From: Pseudomonas sp. LS-2
GTDB taxonomy: Bacteria > Pseudomonadota > Gammaproteobacteria > Pseudomonadales > Pseudomonadaceae
Assembly: GCF_003605735.1 (NCBI RefSeq)
Contig: NZ_QXTJ01000045.1
Location: 272,790-318,292 of the forward strand
Length of the DNA: 45,503 bases
Direction: 5' to 3'
Shown here: positions 15,921 through 24,483 of the stretch, in pieces
How the letters are laid out: each line of letters starts with the position of its first letter
Numbering within the stretch: the first letter of the stretch is position 1
Translations under genes and position numbers: made by a program
The notes under the pieces: model-generated
The model's database searches: none
What the model was told of the DNA's origin: nothing
The model's input: the letters and a program-made list of their open reading frames with translations, nothing else

Positions 15921-17216
15921 TCAGATTTTTTCGCTGGTTACGTCGACATAAAGCGCGCGGCCTGCGCCCATACCGGCAACTATTGCAAGCACGCCGATGA
16001 TGCCGAAGATCCAGCCCACGGAGTTCCAGTTGCCGGTCCAGTCATGCACCACACCCACTGCGAACGGCCCCAGCGAAGCCAGCGTGTAACCCACGCCTTG
16101 AGCCATGCTCGACAGGTTCGCAGCGACGTGTGAATCACGGGAACGCAGCACGATCAAGGTCAGGGCCAGACTGAACGTACCGCCCTGCCCCAGACCGAGG
16201 ACGACGGCCCAGATCCACAGTTGATTGAGGGGCGCATACAAACAGCCGTAGAGCCCGGCGAGCGTGAGCAGCATGACCAGCAAGATGGCAACGCGCTGAT
16301 CCTTGCCACGGGTGGCGAGCCAAGGTGCGGCCAGCGAACTGATCAATTGGACCATGATCGAGCCCGAGAGCAGCAACCCTGCCTCGGTCGGCGTCAGACC
16401 ACGACCGATGAGAATGGACGGCAACCAGCCGAACACGATGTAGGCCAAAGACGATTGCAGGCCCATGTACAAAGTGACCTGCCGTGCCAGCTTGTCGCGG
16501 AAAAGGCCCCGGACCCGGTAGGACGCCTGATGCTGGCCATGACGTTGGCGAGTTTGCGGCCACCAGAAAATCGCGGCCAACAGCGCCGGGACAATCCAGA
16601 AGCCCAGGCCCATGTTCCAGCTATTACCGAAGAACTGGCTCAGTGGCACCGTGGAGCCGGCTGCCACAGCAGCCCCAAGACACAGGGCCATGGTGTACAC
16701 GCCGGTCATGGTCCCGGCCTGTTTGGCGAAGTCCCGCTTGACGATACCGGGCAACAACACGCCAATGATACCGATGCTCGCACCCGCCATGATGCTGCCA
16801 GCGAACAATCCGACAGGACCAAACGAACTGCGCAGAATGATGCCGCAGGTCAGTGTCAGCAAAATGCCCAAGACCACGCGCTCGCTACCGAAGCGGCGCG
16901 CCAGGACCGGCGCGAGAGGCGCAAACAGGCCGAGGCACAACACTGGCAATGTCGTCAGCAGGCCCGCCGTTGCGGCGGACAGCCCGAGGCTTTTGGACAC
17001 CTCGCTAAGCAGCGGCGCCATGCTCGACAATGCCGGTCGCAAGTTCAGCGCGACCAACACCAGCCCCAACAATAGAAACCACGGGCGCTTGAGCACGGGG
17101 CGATGTTGCTGGACTTGCTCGTCGTCAGCCTCGGCATCGATCAACAGTTCATCGATATCGTGGTGTTGTTTTGAAGGGGATAGCGTGTCGCTCGCCGGTG
17201 GCGCCTTGGTCGTCAT
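15921..17216 (-). CDS. MFS transporter, CynX/NimT family
   Basis: A 431-residue major-facilitator permease. It has a charged cytoplasmic N-terminal tail (about 1-45, starting MTTKAPPASDTLS) and then twelve predicted membrane segments. The first contains LVALNLRPALSSMAPLL, typical of the cyanate and 2-nitroimidazole transporter (CynX/NimT) group. The substrate is not known; no cynS or carbonic anhydrase gene is adjacent, so cyanate transport should not be assumed. The ATG at 17216 is chosen because the longer frame adds only an atypical cysteine-rich leader. A REP pair lies 130 bases upstream. Confidence 0.88.
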   Translation of the reverse strand: MTTKAPPASDTLSPSKQHHDIDELLIDAEADDEQVQQHRPVLKRPWFLLLGLVLVALNLRPALSSMAPLLSEVSKSLGLSAATAGLLTTLPVLCLGLFAPLAPVLARRFGSERVVLGILLTLTCGIILRSSFGPVGLFAGSIMAGASIGIIGVLLPGIVKRDFAKQAGTMTGVYTMALCLGAAVAAGSTVPLSQFFGNSWNMGLGFWIVPALLAAIFWWPQTRQRHGQHQASYRVRGLFRDKLARQVTLYMGLQSSLAYIVFGWLPSILIGRGLTPTEAGLLLSGSIMVQLISSLAAPWLATRGKDQRVAILLVMLLTLAGLYGCLYAPLNQLWIWAVVLGLGQGGTFSLALTLIVLRSRDSHVAANLSSMAQGVGYTLASLGPFAVGVVHDWTGNWNSVGWIFGIIGVLAIVAGMGAGRALYVDVTSEKI

Positions 17217-17344
17217 GGGATTCTCGTGGAGGCAGGATGTGAAGCAGCGCAGTGCGCAAAGATGCAATCCTGTTGGAGAACGGCAAAGAACACAAGTTTC
17301 GCGCGGATTGGGTACAGTTTTGCGCCCAAGGCCAGGTGGCCGAT

Positions 17345-17432
17345 TGTAGAAGCGCGCTTGCCCGCGATGGGCCGGTGCCGGGCAAACCCGCCCCCCGGTT
17401 TAAAGCATTCGCGGGCAAGCGCTTTCCTACAG
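17345..17432. repeat. REP pair, family B, between the MFS gene and aapP
   Basis: Left arm TGTAGAAGCGCGCTTGCCC and right arm CGGGCAAGCGCTTTCCTACA, spaced by about 45 bases. It sits upstream of the MFS gene and downstream of aapP, just beyond the aap terminator. Confidence 0.8.
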
Positions 17433-17442
17433 AGATTCGTAA

Positions 17443-17470
17443 TAAAAAACCCGGGCACATGGCCCGGGTT
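17443..17470 (-). terminator. Rho-independent terminator of aapJQMP
   Basis: AACCCGGGC and GCCCGGGTT form a 9-bp GC-rich stem with a 5-base loop. On the minus strand it is followed by TTTTATT. It lies about 22 bases past the aapP stop codon. Confidence 0.88.
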
Positions 17471-17492
17471 CGTTGGTAAAGCGGCTATCGAC

Positions 17493-18257
17493 TCAGTGCA
17501 GAATCTGGCTGAGGAACAGCTTGGTACGGTCGCTTTGCGGGTTGTCGAAGAAGTCGTTCGGCGCGGCCTGTTCGACGATTTCGCCTTTGTCCATGAAGAT
17601 CACGCGATTGGCCACGGTGCGGGCAAAGCCCATTTCGTGGGTCACGCAAAGCATGGTCATGCCTTCTTCAGCCAGGCCGACCATGGTGTCCAGCACCTCT
17701 TTCACCATTTCAGGGTCAAGGGCCGAGGTCGGTTCGTCGAACAGCATGATTTTCGGCTTCATGCACAGCGCGCGAGCGATGGCCACACGTTGCTGCTGAC
17801 CGCCGGACAACTGACCGGGATACTTGTGCGCCTGCTCTGGAATGCGTACGCGCTCCAGGTAGTGCATGGCGATTTCTTCGGCTTTCTTCTTCGGCATCTT
17901 GCGCACCCACATCGGGGCCAGTGTGCAGTTCTGCAGAATGGTCAGGTGCGGAAACAGGTTGAAGTGCTGGAACACCATACCCACTTCGCGGCGAATGGTT
18001 TCGATCTGCTTGAGGTCCGAAGTCAGTTCGGTGCCATCAACGACGATGCGACCTTGCTGGTGTTCTTCCAGACGGTTGAGGCAGCGAATGGTGGTCGACT
18101 TGCCCGAGCCCGACGGGCCACACAGGACGATACGCTCGCCCTGACGCACGTTCAGGTTGATGTCTTTCAATACATGGAACTGGCCGTACCATTTATGTAC
18201 GCCTTCCATGCGGATCATGCCTTCGGCGCCCAGAGGCTTGCTGATAGCTTCACTCAT
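17493..18257 (-). CDS. aapP: General L-amino acid ABC transporter, ATP-binding protein AapP
   Basis: AapP is the ATPase of the broad-range Aap amino-acid importer. The 254-residue protein has Walker A GPSGSGKST (about 48-56), the Q-loop, the signature LSGGQQQRVAIARAL, Walker B IMLFDEPTSALDPE and the switch histidine in CVTHEMGF. The ATG at 18257 is preferred to a GTG at 18260, because GGAG lies seven bases before it. That GGAG overlaps the aapM stop codon, so translation is likely coupled. It is the last gene of aapJQMP. Confidence 0.95.
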   Translation of the reverse strand: MSEAISKPLGAEGMIRMEGVHKWYGQFHVLKDINLNVRQGERIVLCGPSGSGKSTTIRCLNRLEEHQQGRIVVDGTELTSDLKQIETIRREVGMVFQHFNLFPHLTILQNCTLAPMWVRKMPKKKAEEIAMHYLERVRIPEQAHKYPGQLSGGQQQRVAIARALCMKPKIMLFDEPTSALDPEMVKEVLDTMVGLAEEGMTMLCVTHEMGFARTVANRVIFMDKGEIVEQAAPNDFFDNPQSDRTKLFLSQILH

Positions 18258-18267
18258 CACATAACTC

Positions 18268-19365
18268 CTAACGCTTGTGGCCTGTGTCCAACTTACGCTC
18301 CAAATGCATGGAGTAGCGGGACATGCCGAAACAGAAGATCCAGAACACCAGGGCCGCGAACACGTAACCCTCGGTCGCCATGCCGAGCCAGTTCGGATCG
18401 GCGGCAGCTTGTTTGACGCTGTTGAGCAGGTCGAACAGGCCGATGATGATCACCAGACTGGTGTCCTTGAACAGTGCGATCACAGTGTTCACGAGACCCG
18501 GAATCACCAGCTTCAACGCTTGCGGCAGAATCACCAGGCCCATCCGGCGCCAGTAGCCCAGGCCCATCGCAGCAGCCGCTTCGTACTGACCTTTCGGGAT
18601 GGCCTGCATGCCACCACGCACCACTTCAGCCACATAGGCCGACTGGAACATGATCACGCCGATCAGCGCGCGCAGCAGCTTGTCGAAGTTCATGCCTTCG
18701 GGCAGGAACAGCGGCAACATCACGGAGGACATGAACAGCACGGTGATCAACGGAACGCCACGCCAGAACTCGATGAAGGTCACGCAGATCACACGGATCG
18801 CCGGCATGTCGGAACGGCGTCCGAGCGCCAGAACCACGCCCAGCGGCAATGCGCCGGCGATGCCGACGGTGGCGATCACCAGTGTCAGCATCAGGCCGCC
18901 CCACTGACTGGTGGCCACTTCGGTCATGCCGAAGACGCCGCCGTGCAGCAGGAAGTAAGCGACGATCGGGTAGATCACCAGAAAGCTCAGGCCGTAGACC
19001 GCCTTGCGTGGCATGGCTTTGATGAACAACGGCGCAACGCCGATGATCGCCAGCCAGACAGTCAGATCGACCCTCCAGCGCAGTTCCTGCGGATAGTAGC
19101 CGTACATGAACTGGCCGAAACGCTGTTCGATGAACACCCAGCAGGCGCCTGCCTTGGTGCAATCGGCGCGCGTAGTACCAACCCAGTTGGCATCGAAGAG
19201 GGTCCAGCTCAGCAGGGGGGGAACGACCAGCCAGATCAGGTAGATCGCGAACAGGGTCAACAGGGTGTTGATCCAGTTCGAGAACAGGTTCTGGCGCATC
19301 CATGCAACCGGGCCGAAAACTTTGCTCGGCGGCGGCATGTCGGGTTTGAAAGTATGGGATGTCAT
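18268..19365 (-). CDS. aapM: General L-amino acid ABC transporter, permease AapM
   Basis: AapM is the second membrane subunit of the Aap importer. The 365-residue protein has a cytoplasmic start and a first membrane segment at about 35-55. A long insertion follows, containing a cysteine pair (RADCTKAGACWVF) typical of AapM. The HisM-type permease core is in the C-terminal half, with the ATPase-contact EAAA loop at QYEAAAAMGLGYWRRM. A GAGGAAA ribosome binding site precedes the ATG. It sits ten bases after aapQ. Confidence 0.94.
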   Translation of the reverse strand: MTSHTFKPDMPPPSKVFGPVAWMRQNLFSNWINTLLTLFAIYLIWLVVPPLLSWTLFDANWVGTTRADCTKAGACWVFIEQRFGQFMYGYYPQELRWRVDLTVWLAIIGVAPLFIKAMPRKAVYGLSFLVIYPIVAYFLLHGGVFGMTEVATSQWGGLMLTLVIATVGIAGALPLGVVLALGRRSDMPAIRVICVTFIEFWRGVPLITVLFMSSVMLPLFLPEGMNFDKLLRALIGVIMFQSAYVAEVVRGGMQAIPKGQYEAAAAMGLGYWRRMGLVILPQALKLVIPGLVNTVIALFKDTSLVIIIGLFDLLNSVKQAAADPNWLGMATEGYVFAALVFWIFCFGMSRYSMHLERKLDTGHKR

Positions 19366-19375
19366 GCGCGTTTCC

Positions 19376-20557
19376 TCACCGCTCGATCAGCGCAATGCGC
19401 TTGTTGTACCAGTTCATCAGCAGGGAAATGCTGATACTGATCGCCAGGTACACGCTCATGGTGATGGCAATGACTTCGATGGCCTGACCGGTCTGGTTGA
19501 GCACGGTACCGGCGAACAGCGAAACCATTTCCGGATAACCGATACCGGCCGCCAGCGAGGAGTTCTTCGCCAGGTTCAGGTATTGGCTGGTCAACGGCGG
19601 AATGATCACTCGCAACGCTTGCGGAATGATGACCTTGCGCAGAGTCGGACCCGGGCGCAGGCCCAGGGAACGCGCAGCTTCGGTCTGGCCGTGGCTGACC
19701 GACTTGATGCCCGACCGCACGATCTCGGCGATGAACGCCGCGGTATATACGGTCAAGGCCAGGGTCAACGCCAGCAGTTCAGGGATCAGTACCCAGCCGC
19801 CGACGAAGTTGAAGCCCTTGAGTACCGGCAATTCCCAGTGAACCGGCGCACCGAAGATCAGCGCACACAGTGCCGGGATCACGATGAGAAGAGCCAGGCC
19901 CGCCCAGAACTTGTGGAACGGAACGCCCGTGGCTTCGAAGCGCTTGTTCGCCCACTTGGTCATGAACACGATAGCGACGATGGCCAGCACGATGCTGATC
20001 ACGAATGGCCAGGTTGCATCGTTGGTGATCGCCGCGGGCATGTTCAGACCACGGCTGCTGACGAAGAACGAACCGAGGAAGCCATGCGCCGCACGAGGCC
20101 CCGGCAGCGTCAGGAACACAGCGAAGTACCAGAACAGGATCTGCAGCAGCGGCGGAATGTTACGGAACACTTCGACGTAAACAGTCGCCAGCTTGTTGAT
20201 GATCCAGTTGTTTGACAGACGCGCCACGCCAACGATGAAGCCCAGCAATGTCGCGAGAATCACGCCAATGAACGTCACCAGCAGCGTGTTGAGCAAACCG
20301 ATAAGGAAAACTCGCGCGTAGCTGTCGGACTCTGTGAAAGGAATCAGATGCTGCGCGATGCCGAAGCCGGCACTGTTTTCAAGGAAACCGAAACCTGAAG
20401 TGATGCCCCGGTGTTGCAGGTTGGTTTGAGTGTTATCGAACAGATACCAACCCATCGCGACTACAGCGATAACCGTGATTATCTGAAATAGCCACGCACG
20501 CACTTTGGGATCGCTGAGGGATAGCCTCTGCTTTGGTGCGCTGATTTGATTTTGCAT
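19376..20557 (-). CDS. aapQ: General L-amino acid ABC transporter, permease AapQ
   Basis: AapQ is the first membrane subunit of the Aap importer. The 393-residue protein starts MQNQISAPKQRLSLSDPK. It has an N-terminal membrane segment (about 20-40), a periplasmic part, and the permease core with the EAA loop GQTEAARSLGLRPGPTLRKV near 325. The start at 20557 is favoured by family alignment over an upstream frame. It lies about 67 bases after aapJ and shares its operon. Confidence 0.94.
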   Translation of the reverse strand: MQNQISAPKQRLSLSDPKVRAWLFQIITVIAVVAMGWYLFDNTQTNLQHRGITSGFGFLENSAGFGIAQHLIPFTESDSYARVFLIGLLNTLLVTFIGVILATLLGFIVGVARLSNNWIINKLATVYVEVFRNIPPLLQILFWYFAVFLTLPGPRAAHGFLGSFFVSSRGLNMPAAITNDATWPFVISIVLAIVAIVFMTKWANKRFEATGVPFHKFWAGLALLIVIPALCALIFGAPVHWELPVLKGFNFVGGWVLIPELLALTLALTVYTAAFIAEIVRSGIKSVSHGQTEAARSLGLRPGPTLRKVIIPQALRVIIPPLTSQYLNLAKNSSLAAGIGYPEMVSLFAGTVLNQTGQAIEVIAITMSVYLAISISISLLMNWYNKRIALIER

Positions 20558-20624
20558 GGAGTGCCCCAGAAGAAGAATGCAACGAAGCACCCGGCCACGA
20601 TTCACATAGCCGGGTGCAGGTCAA

Positions 20625-21656
20625 TCAACGCACTGGTGGCGCGTATTGAATGCCGCCGTTGGTCCACAGGGCGTTCATGCCACGGTCGATTTCCAGAGGG
20701 GTGGTTTTACCCAGGTTCTTGTCGAAGATTTCGCCGTAGTTACCTACTTGAGCAACGATCTGAACAACCCAGTCCTTCTTCAGTTTCAGCTGCGGGCCGT
20801 AGTCACCGTCAGCGCCCAGCAGACGGGCAACGTCAGGGTTTTTGGTGGACTTGGCTTCGGCTTCAACGTTTTTCGACGTGATGCCAGCTTCTTCGGTGTT
20901 CAGCAGTGCGTAGCCAACCCAGCGAACGATGGCAGTCCATTCGTCGTCACCACGGGCAACAACCGGTGCCAGAGGCTCTTTGGAGATGGTTTCAGGCAGA
21001 ACGACGTAGTCTTTCGGCGAGGCCAGCTTGGAGCGCTGTGCGTACAGCTGCGATTTGTCGGAGGTCAGCACGTCGCAACGACCGGACTCCAGCGACTTGG
21101 CGCTTTCGTCAGAGGTGTCGAAGGTGATCGGGGTGTACTTGAGGTTGTTGGCGCGGAAGTAGTCGGACACGTTCAGCTCGGTGGTGGTACCGGCTTGAAT
21201 ACAGATGGTCGCGCCGTCCAGTTCCTTGGCACTCTTCACGCCCAGCTTGCTGTTGGCCAGGAAGCCAACGCCGTCGTAGTAAGTCACGAAGCCCGGGAAT
21301 TCCAGACCCATGCTCGCATCGCGGGAGCTGGTCCAGGTGGTGTTACGCGACAGGATGTCGATCTCGCCAGACTGCAGCGCAGTGAAACGCTCTTTGGCGT
21401 TCAACTGGCTGAACTTGACCTTCTTGGCGTCGCCAAAAACGGCAGCCGCGACTGCGCGGCAGAAGTCCGCATCGATACCCTGGATGGTGCCGCTTTTGTC
21501 AGGTACCGAGAAACCTGGCAGACCGTCGCTCACGCCGCACTGGATGAAGCCTTTCTTCTGAATGGCATCGAGTTTTGCGCCCGCTTGAGCGAAACCGGTC
21601 ATGCCGAGTGCTGCTGCGGCGGCCACTACAGCCAGGGTGGATTTCAACATCTTCAT
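20625..21656 (-). CDS. aapJ: General L-amino acid ABC transporter, periplasmic binding protein AapJ
   Basis: AapJ is the periplasmic substrate-binding subunit, family 3 solute-binding type. The 343-residue precursor has a signal peptide with cleavage likely after AQA (about residue 26). The mature protein has the two-lobe motif set (IQCGVSDGLPGFSVPDKSGTI, LNAKERFTALQSGEIDILSR, GATICIQAGTTTELNVSDYF). A near-perfect ribosome binding site, TTGGAGGTTTGA, precedes the ATG. It is the first gene of aapJQMP and is expected to be the most strongly translated. Confidence 0.95.
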   Translation of the reverse strand: MKMLKSTLAVVAAAAALGMTGFAQAGAKLDAIQKKGFIQCGVSDGLPGFSVPDKSGTIQGIDADFCRAVAAAVFGDAKKVKFSQLNAKERFTALQSGEIDILSRNTTWTSSRDASMGLEFPGFVTYYDGVGFLANSKLGVKSAKELDGATICIQAGTTTELNVSDYFRANNLKYTPITFDTSDESAKSLESGRCDVLTSDKSQLYAQRSKLASPKDYVVLPETISKEPLAPVVARGDDEWTAIVRWVGYALLNTEEAGITSKNVEAEAKSTKNPDVARLLGADGDYGPQLKLKKDWVVQIVAQVGNYGEIFDKNLGKTTPLEIDRGMNALWTNGGIQYAPPVR

Positions 21657-21991
21657 TCAAACCTCCAAGTTTGCTCTTTGTTGTGTAGGAGCTTCAGCCC
21701 CGTCGCACCCTTGTGAGGCATTGATGACCCGTGCTGGCTTGTTTTTGGGTCATGCGACGTAAGACCCGGATCCGCCACCGGCGTCAGGCAACCGGCCTGA
21801 CATGTTTGCGGACCCGATTTGGTCAAATGGACTGAAGCCCCCAGATGTCCTTGAACCCCGAGGTCCAAAGCGAATCGTGCCGGAATCCTCATCGATGGAT
21901 TCCCTGCTGCCTCAGCGTAACGTTAGGCTGCATGATTAATAGCCTAATAGTGTTACCGCCAAAGTGAGCGCCTTCACTCCGAAGCTTTCGT

Positions 21992-22007
21992 AGCAAAGCG
22001 CGTACCA
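21992..22007 (-). promoter_or_regulatory. Predicted sigma-54 promoter for aapJQMP
   Basis: The minus strand reads TGGTACGCGCTTTGCT against the -24/-12 consensus TGGCACG-N4-TTGCT. That is one mismatch, with correct spacing between the GG and GC pairs. It is about 335 bases upstream of aapJ, so the leader would be long. Nitrogen-regulated amino-acid uptake makes sigma-54 control plausible. Confidence 0.5.
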
Positions 22008-22092
22008 CCATGGTGGCAAACTCGAATTAGCGACAGGTCAAGATCAAAACTTGTAGTCTTGCGACATCTTCTTTCATATCTCGATATAGGCT

Positions 22093-22116
22093 GCGCACCG
22101 CCTTAAGGCGCTGCGC
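22093..22116. promoter_or_regulatory. 24-base near-perfect palindrome upstream of the esterase gene
   Basis: The core CGCCTTAAGGCG is a perfect 12-base palindrome. Five further base pairs on each side match after a single mismatched position. It ends 30 bases before the esterase ATG and could be an operator or a leader hairpin. Confidence 0.45.
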
Positions 22117-22145
22117 CAGAGCCGCTGCACACAATTGGAGCACAC

Positions 22146-22802
22146 ATGAGCGAACCCCTGATCATCGAACCGGAAAAGTCCGTCGATGCCTGCGTCATCT
22201 GGTTGCACGGCCTGGGCGCCGACCGTTATGACTTCCTGCCGGTTGCCGAAGCCCTCCAGCAGAACCTGCTGACAACCCGCTTCGTTCTCCCGCAAGCGCC
22301 GACCCGTGCCGTTACCGTCAACGGCGGGTATGAAATGCCGAGCTGGTATGACATCAAGGCCATGAGTCCGGCCCGCGCCATTGACAGCGGACAACTTGAA
22401 GGCTCGGCCCAGCGCATCCTGACCCTGATCGAAGGGCAGCGTGACAGCGGCATCGATCCCGCTAGAATCTTCCTGGCCGGTTTTTCCCAAGGCGGCGCAG
22501 TGGTGCTGCATACCGCATTCCTGCGTTGGGAAGGCCCGCTGGGCGGCGTTCTCGCGCTGTCCACCTATGCACCGACGTTCAGTGATGACATGGCTCTGTC
22601 GGCCAGCCAACAGCGCATTCCGGCGTATTGTCTGCACGGCATTTATGACGAAGTTGTCCAGAACGCCATGGGCCGCACCGCCTACGAGCATCTGAAGTCG
22701 CACGGCGTCACCGCGACATGGCAGGAATACCCAATGGGCCACGAAGTGTTACCGCAGGAGATTGCCGACATAGGCGCCTGGCTCGGGGACCGGCTGCGTT
22801 AA
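22146..22802 (+). CDS. Carboxylesterase (alpha/beta hydrolase, EstB-type)
   Basis: A 218-residue cytoplasmic alpha/beta hydrolase of the phospholipase/carboxylesterase family, like Pseudomonas esterase II. The oxyanion-side motif WLHGLGAD is at about 20-27 and the nucleophile elbow GFSQGG at about 114-119. The acid falls in the HGIYDEVV region and the catalytic histidine in MGHEV near 200. A GGAG precedes the ATG. The order aap binding protein, carboxylesterase, rhlB matches other pseudomonads. Confidence 0.92.
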   Translation: MSEPLIIEPEKSVDACVIWLHGLGADRYDFLPVAEALQQNLLTTRFVLPQAPTRAVTVNGGYEMPSWYDIKAMSPARAIDSGQLEGSAQRILTLIEGQRDSGIDPARIFLAGFSQGGAVVLHTAFLRWEGPLGGVLALSTYAPTFSDDMALSASQQRIPAYCLHGIYDEVVQNAMGRTAYEHLKSHGVTATWQEYPMGHEVLPQEIADIGAWLGDRLR

Positions 22803-22908
22803 CCACCATTTCTTGCTTTCATTTGTCGTGTGAATTTGGTAGGGCACTACGCCCGGCCGGGTTCTTGCTTTACACTGCCGGGCGTACATTCCTTAATCAA
22901 TCGACGAG

Positions 22909-24372
22909 ATGACCGTGCTCAAAGCACTTAAAAAAATGTTCGGTAAAAGCGAGGCTGAGCAGCTCGCACCCGCTGCTCCCCTCCCCGCTTCCAAAAGCCC
23001 GACCGAAGGCTCATACCGGGAACTCGCTACGCCTGTAGCGCACACTGCGGAACCAGAGGCCTCAAGCTCACCCGCCCCCACGCGGGCAAAGGCCGAGCGA
23101 CCTCGCCGCGAACGCGCGCCCAAGCCTGTGGTTGCGCCGTGGAAAATCGAAGATTTCGTGGTCGACCCCGCAGAAGGCAAGACCCGCTTTCATGACTTCC
23201 CGCTCGCACCCGAACTGATGCACGCCATTCAGGACCTGGGCTTCCCGTATTGCACGCCGATTCAGGCAGGCGTTCTGGGCTTCACCCTCAAGGGCAAGGA
23301 TGCGATCGGTCGCGCACAGACCGGCACCGGCAAGACCGCCGCGTTCCTGATCTCGATCATCACTCAGTTGACCCAGACCCCACCGCCGAAAGAGCGGTAC
23401 ATGGGCGAGCCTCGCGCACTGATCATTGCACCGACCCGTGAGTTGGTGGTTCAGATCGCCAAAGACGCCGCTGCACTGACCAAATACACCGACCTGAACG
23501 TCATGACGTTCGTCGGTGGCATGGATTTCGATAAACAGCTCAAACAACTGGAAGCGCGACACTGCGACATTCTGGTGGCAACGCCAGGCCGTTTGCTGGA
23601 CTTCAATCAGCGCGGTGAAGTGCATCTGGACATGGTCGAAGTGATGGTGCTGGACGAAGCCGACCGCATGCTGGACATGGGTTTCATCCCGCAGGTGCGC
23701 TCGATCATTCGCCAGACTCCGCACAAGGGCGAGCGTCAGACGCTGCTGTTCTCGGCAACTTTCACCGACGACGTGATGAACCTTGCCAAGCAGTGGACTA
23801 CCGACCCTGCGATTGTCGAGATCGAGTCGGAAAACGTCGCCAGTGACAACGTTGAGCAGCACATCTATGCGGTGGCTGCGGCGGACAAGTACAAGCTGCT
23901 CTTCAACCTGATCAACGACAACGGCTGGTCCCGGGTCATGGTGTTCGCCAACCGCAAGGACGAGGTGCGCCGGATCGAAGAGCGCCTGGTGCGCGATGGC
24001 GTGAATGCCGCGCAGCTGTCAGGTGACGTGCCACAGCACAAGCGAATCAAGACCCTGGAAGGCTTCCGCGAAGGCAAGATTCGTGTGCTGGTCGCCACCG
24101 ACGTTGCCGGTCGGGGAATCCACATCGACGGTATCAGCCACGTGATCAACTTCACCCTGCCGGAAGTGCCGGACGACTACGTGCACCGCATCGGTCGTAC
24201 CGGTCGCGCAGGTGCCGACGGTGTCTCGATCAGCTTCGCAGGCGAAGACGATTCGTATCAGTTGCCGTCGATCGAAGAGAAGCTGGGTCGCAAGATCAGC
24301 TGTGAAATGCCGCCGACCGAGCTGTTGCGGGCCGTGGTGCGCAAGCCAAGGGTTGAGCCTGCGGCGGAGTAA
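22909..24372 (+). CDS. rhlB: ATP-dependent RNA helicase RhlB
   Basis: RhlB is a DEAD-box RNA helicase; in E. coli it is the helicase of the RNA degradosome. The 487-residue protein has a low-complexity N-terminal extension (about 1-85: proline, alanine, then basic SPAPTRAKAERPRRERAPK). The helicase core shows GTGKT with K142, DEAD at 249-252, SATF, and HRIGRTGR near the end. The extension is longer than in E. coli RhlB (421 residues) and could bind RNA or partners; that is inference. A REP pair follows the stop codon. Confidence 0.93.
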   Translation: MTVLKALKKMFGKSEAEQLAPAAPLPASKSPTEGSYRELATPVAHTAEPEASSSPAPTRAKAERPRRERAPKPVVAPWKIEDFVVDPAEGKTRFHDFPLAPELMHAIQDLGFPYCTPIQAGVLGFTLKGKDAIGRAQTGTGKTAAFLISIITQLTQTPPPKERYMGEPRALIIAPTRELVVQIAKDAAALTKYTDLNVMTFVGGMDFDKQLKQLEARHCDILVATPGRLLDFNQRGEVHLDMVEVMVLDEADRMLDMGFIPQVRSIIRQTPHKGERQTLLFSATFTDDVMNLAKQWTTDPAIVEIESENVASDNVEQHIYAVAAADKYKLLFNLINDNGWSRVMVFANRKDEVRRIEERLVRDGVNAAQLSGDVPQHKRIKTLEGFREGKIRVLVATDVAGRGIHIDGISHVINFTLPEVPDDYVHRIGRTGRAGADGVSISFAGEDDSYQLPSIEEKLGRKISCEMPPTELLRAVVRKPRVEPAAE

Positions 24373-24384
24373 CGAACACTGCGC

Positions 24385-24473
24385 CTGTAGGAGCGCGCTT
24401 GCCCGCGATAGCATGAGTTCAGCTACCTCCTGGGTGACTGACACAGCGCTATCGCGGGCAAGCGCGCTCCTAC
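24385..24473. repeat. REP pair, family B, between convergent rhlB and moaE
   Basis: Near-perfect inverted arms CTGTAGGAGCGCGCTTGCCC and GGGCAAGCGCGCTCCTACC, each followed inward by CGCGATAGC or its complement. It lies in the 111-base gap between two convergent genes and may double as a bidirectional transcription stop. Confidence 0.85.
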
Positions 24474-24483
24474 CCATACCGAG

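Larger units (their letters stand above)
21657..22145. other. aapJ/esterase divergent control region
   Basis: A region of about 490 bases with no supported gene. It contains a sigma-54 type promoter on the minus strand (21992-22007), a 12-base perfect palindrome CCACCATGGTGG (22005-22016) and a 24-base near-perfect palindrome (22093-22116). A 79-codon open frame at 21653-21892 lacks any family feature and is not called. Confidence 0.6.

Noticed and set aside
15162..16133. 323-codon plus-strand frame across the GIY-YIG, NTF2-like and MFS genes
   Set aside because: It crosses three recognisable minus-strand genes and their gaps; the translation is low complexity.
15921..17216. Naming the MFS gene cynX (cyanate transporter)
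   Set aside because: Only the family is supported. No cyanase or carbonic anhydrase gene is adjacent.
21653..21892. 79-codon minus-strand frame immediately upstream of aapJ
   Set aside because: It overlaps the aapJ ribosome binding site and start, contains no recognisable feature, and lies in the predicted leader.
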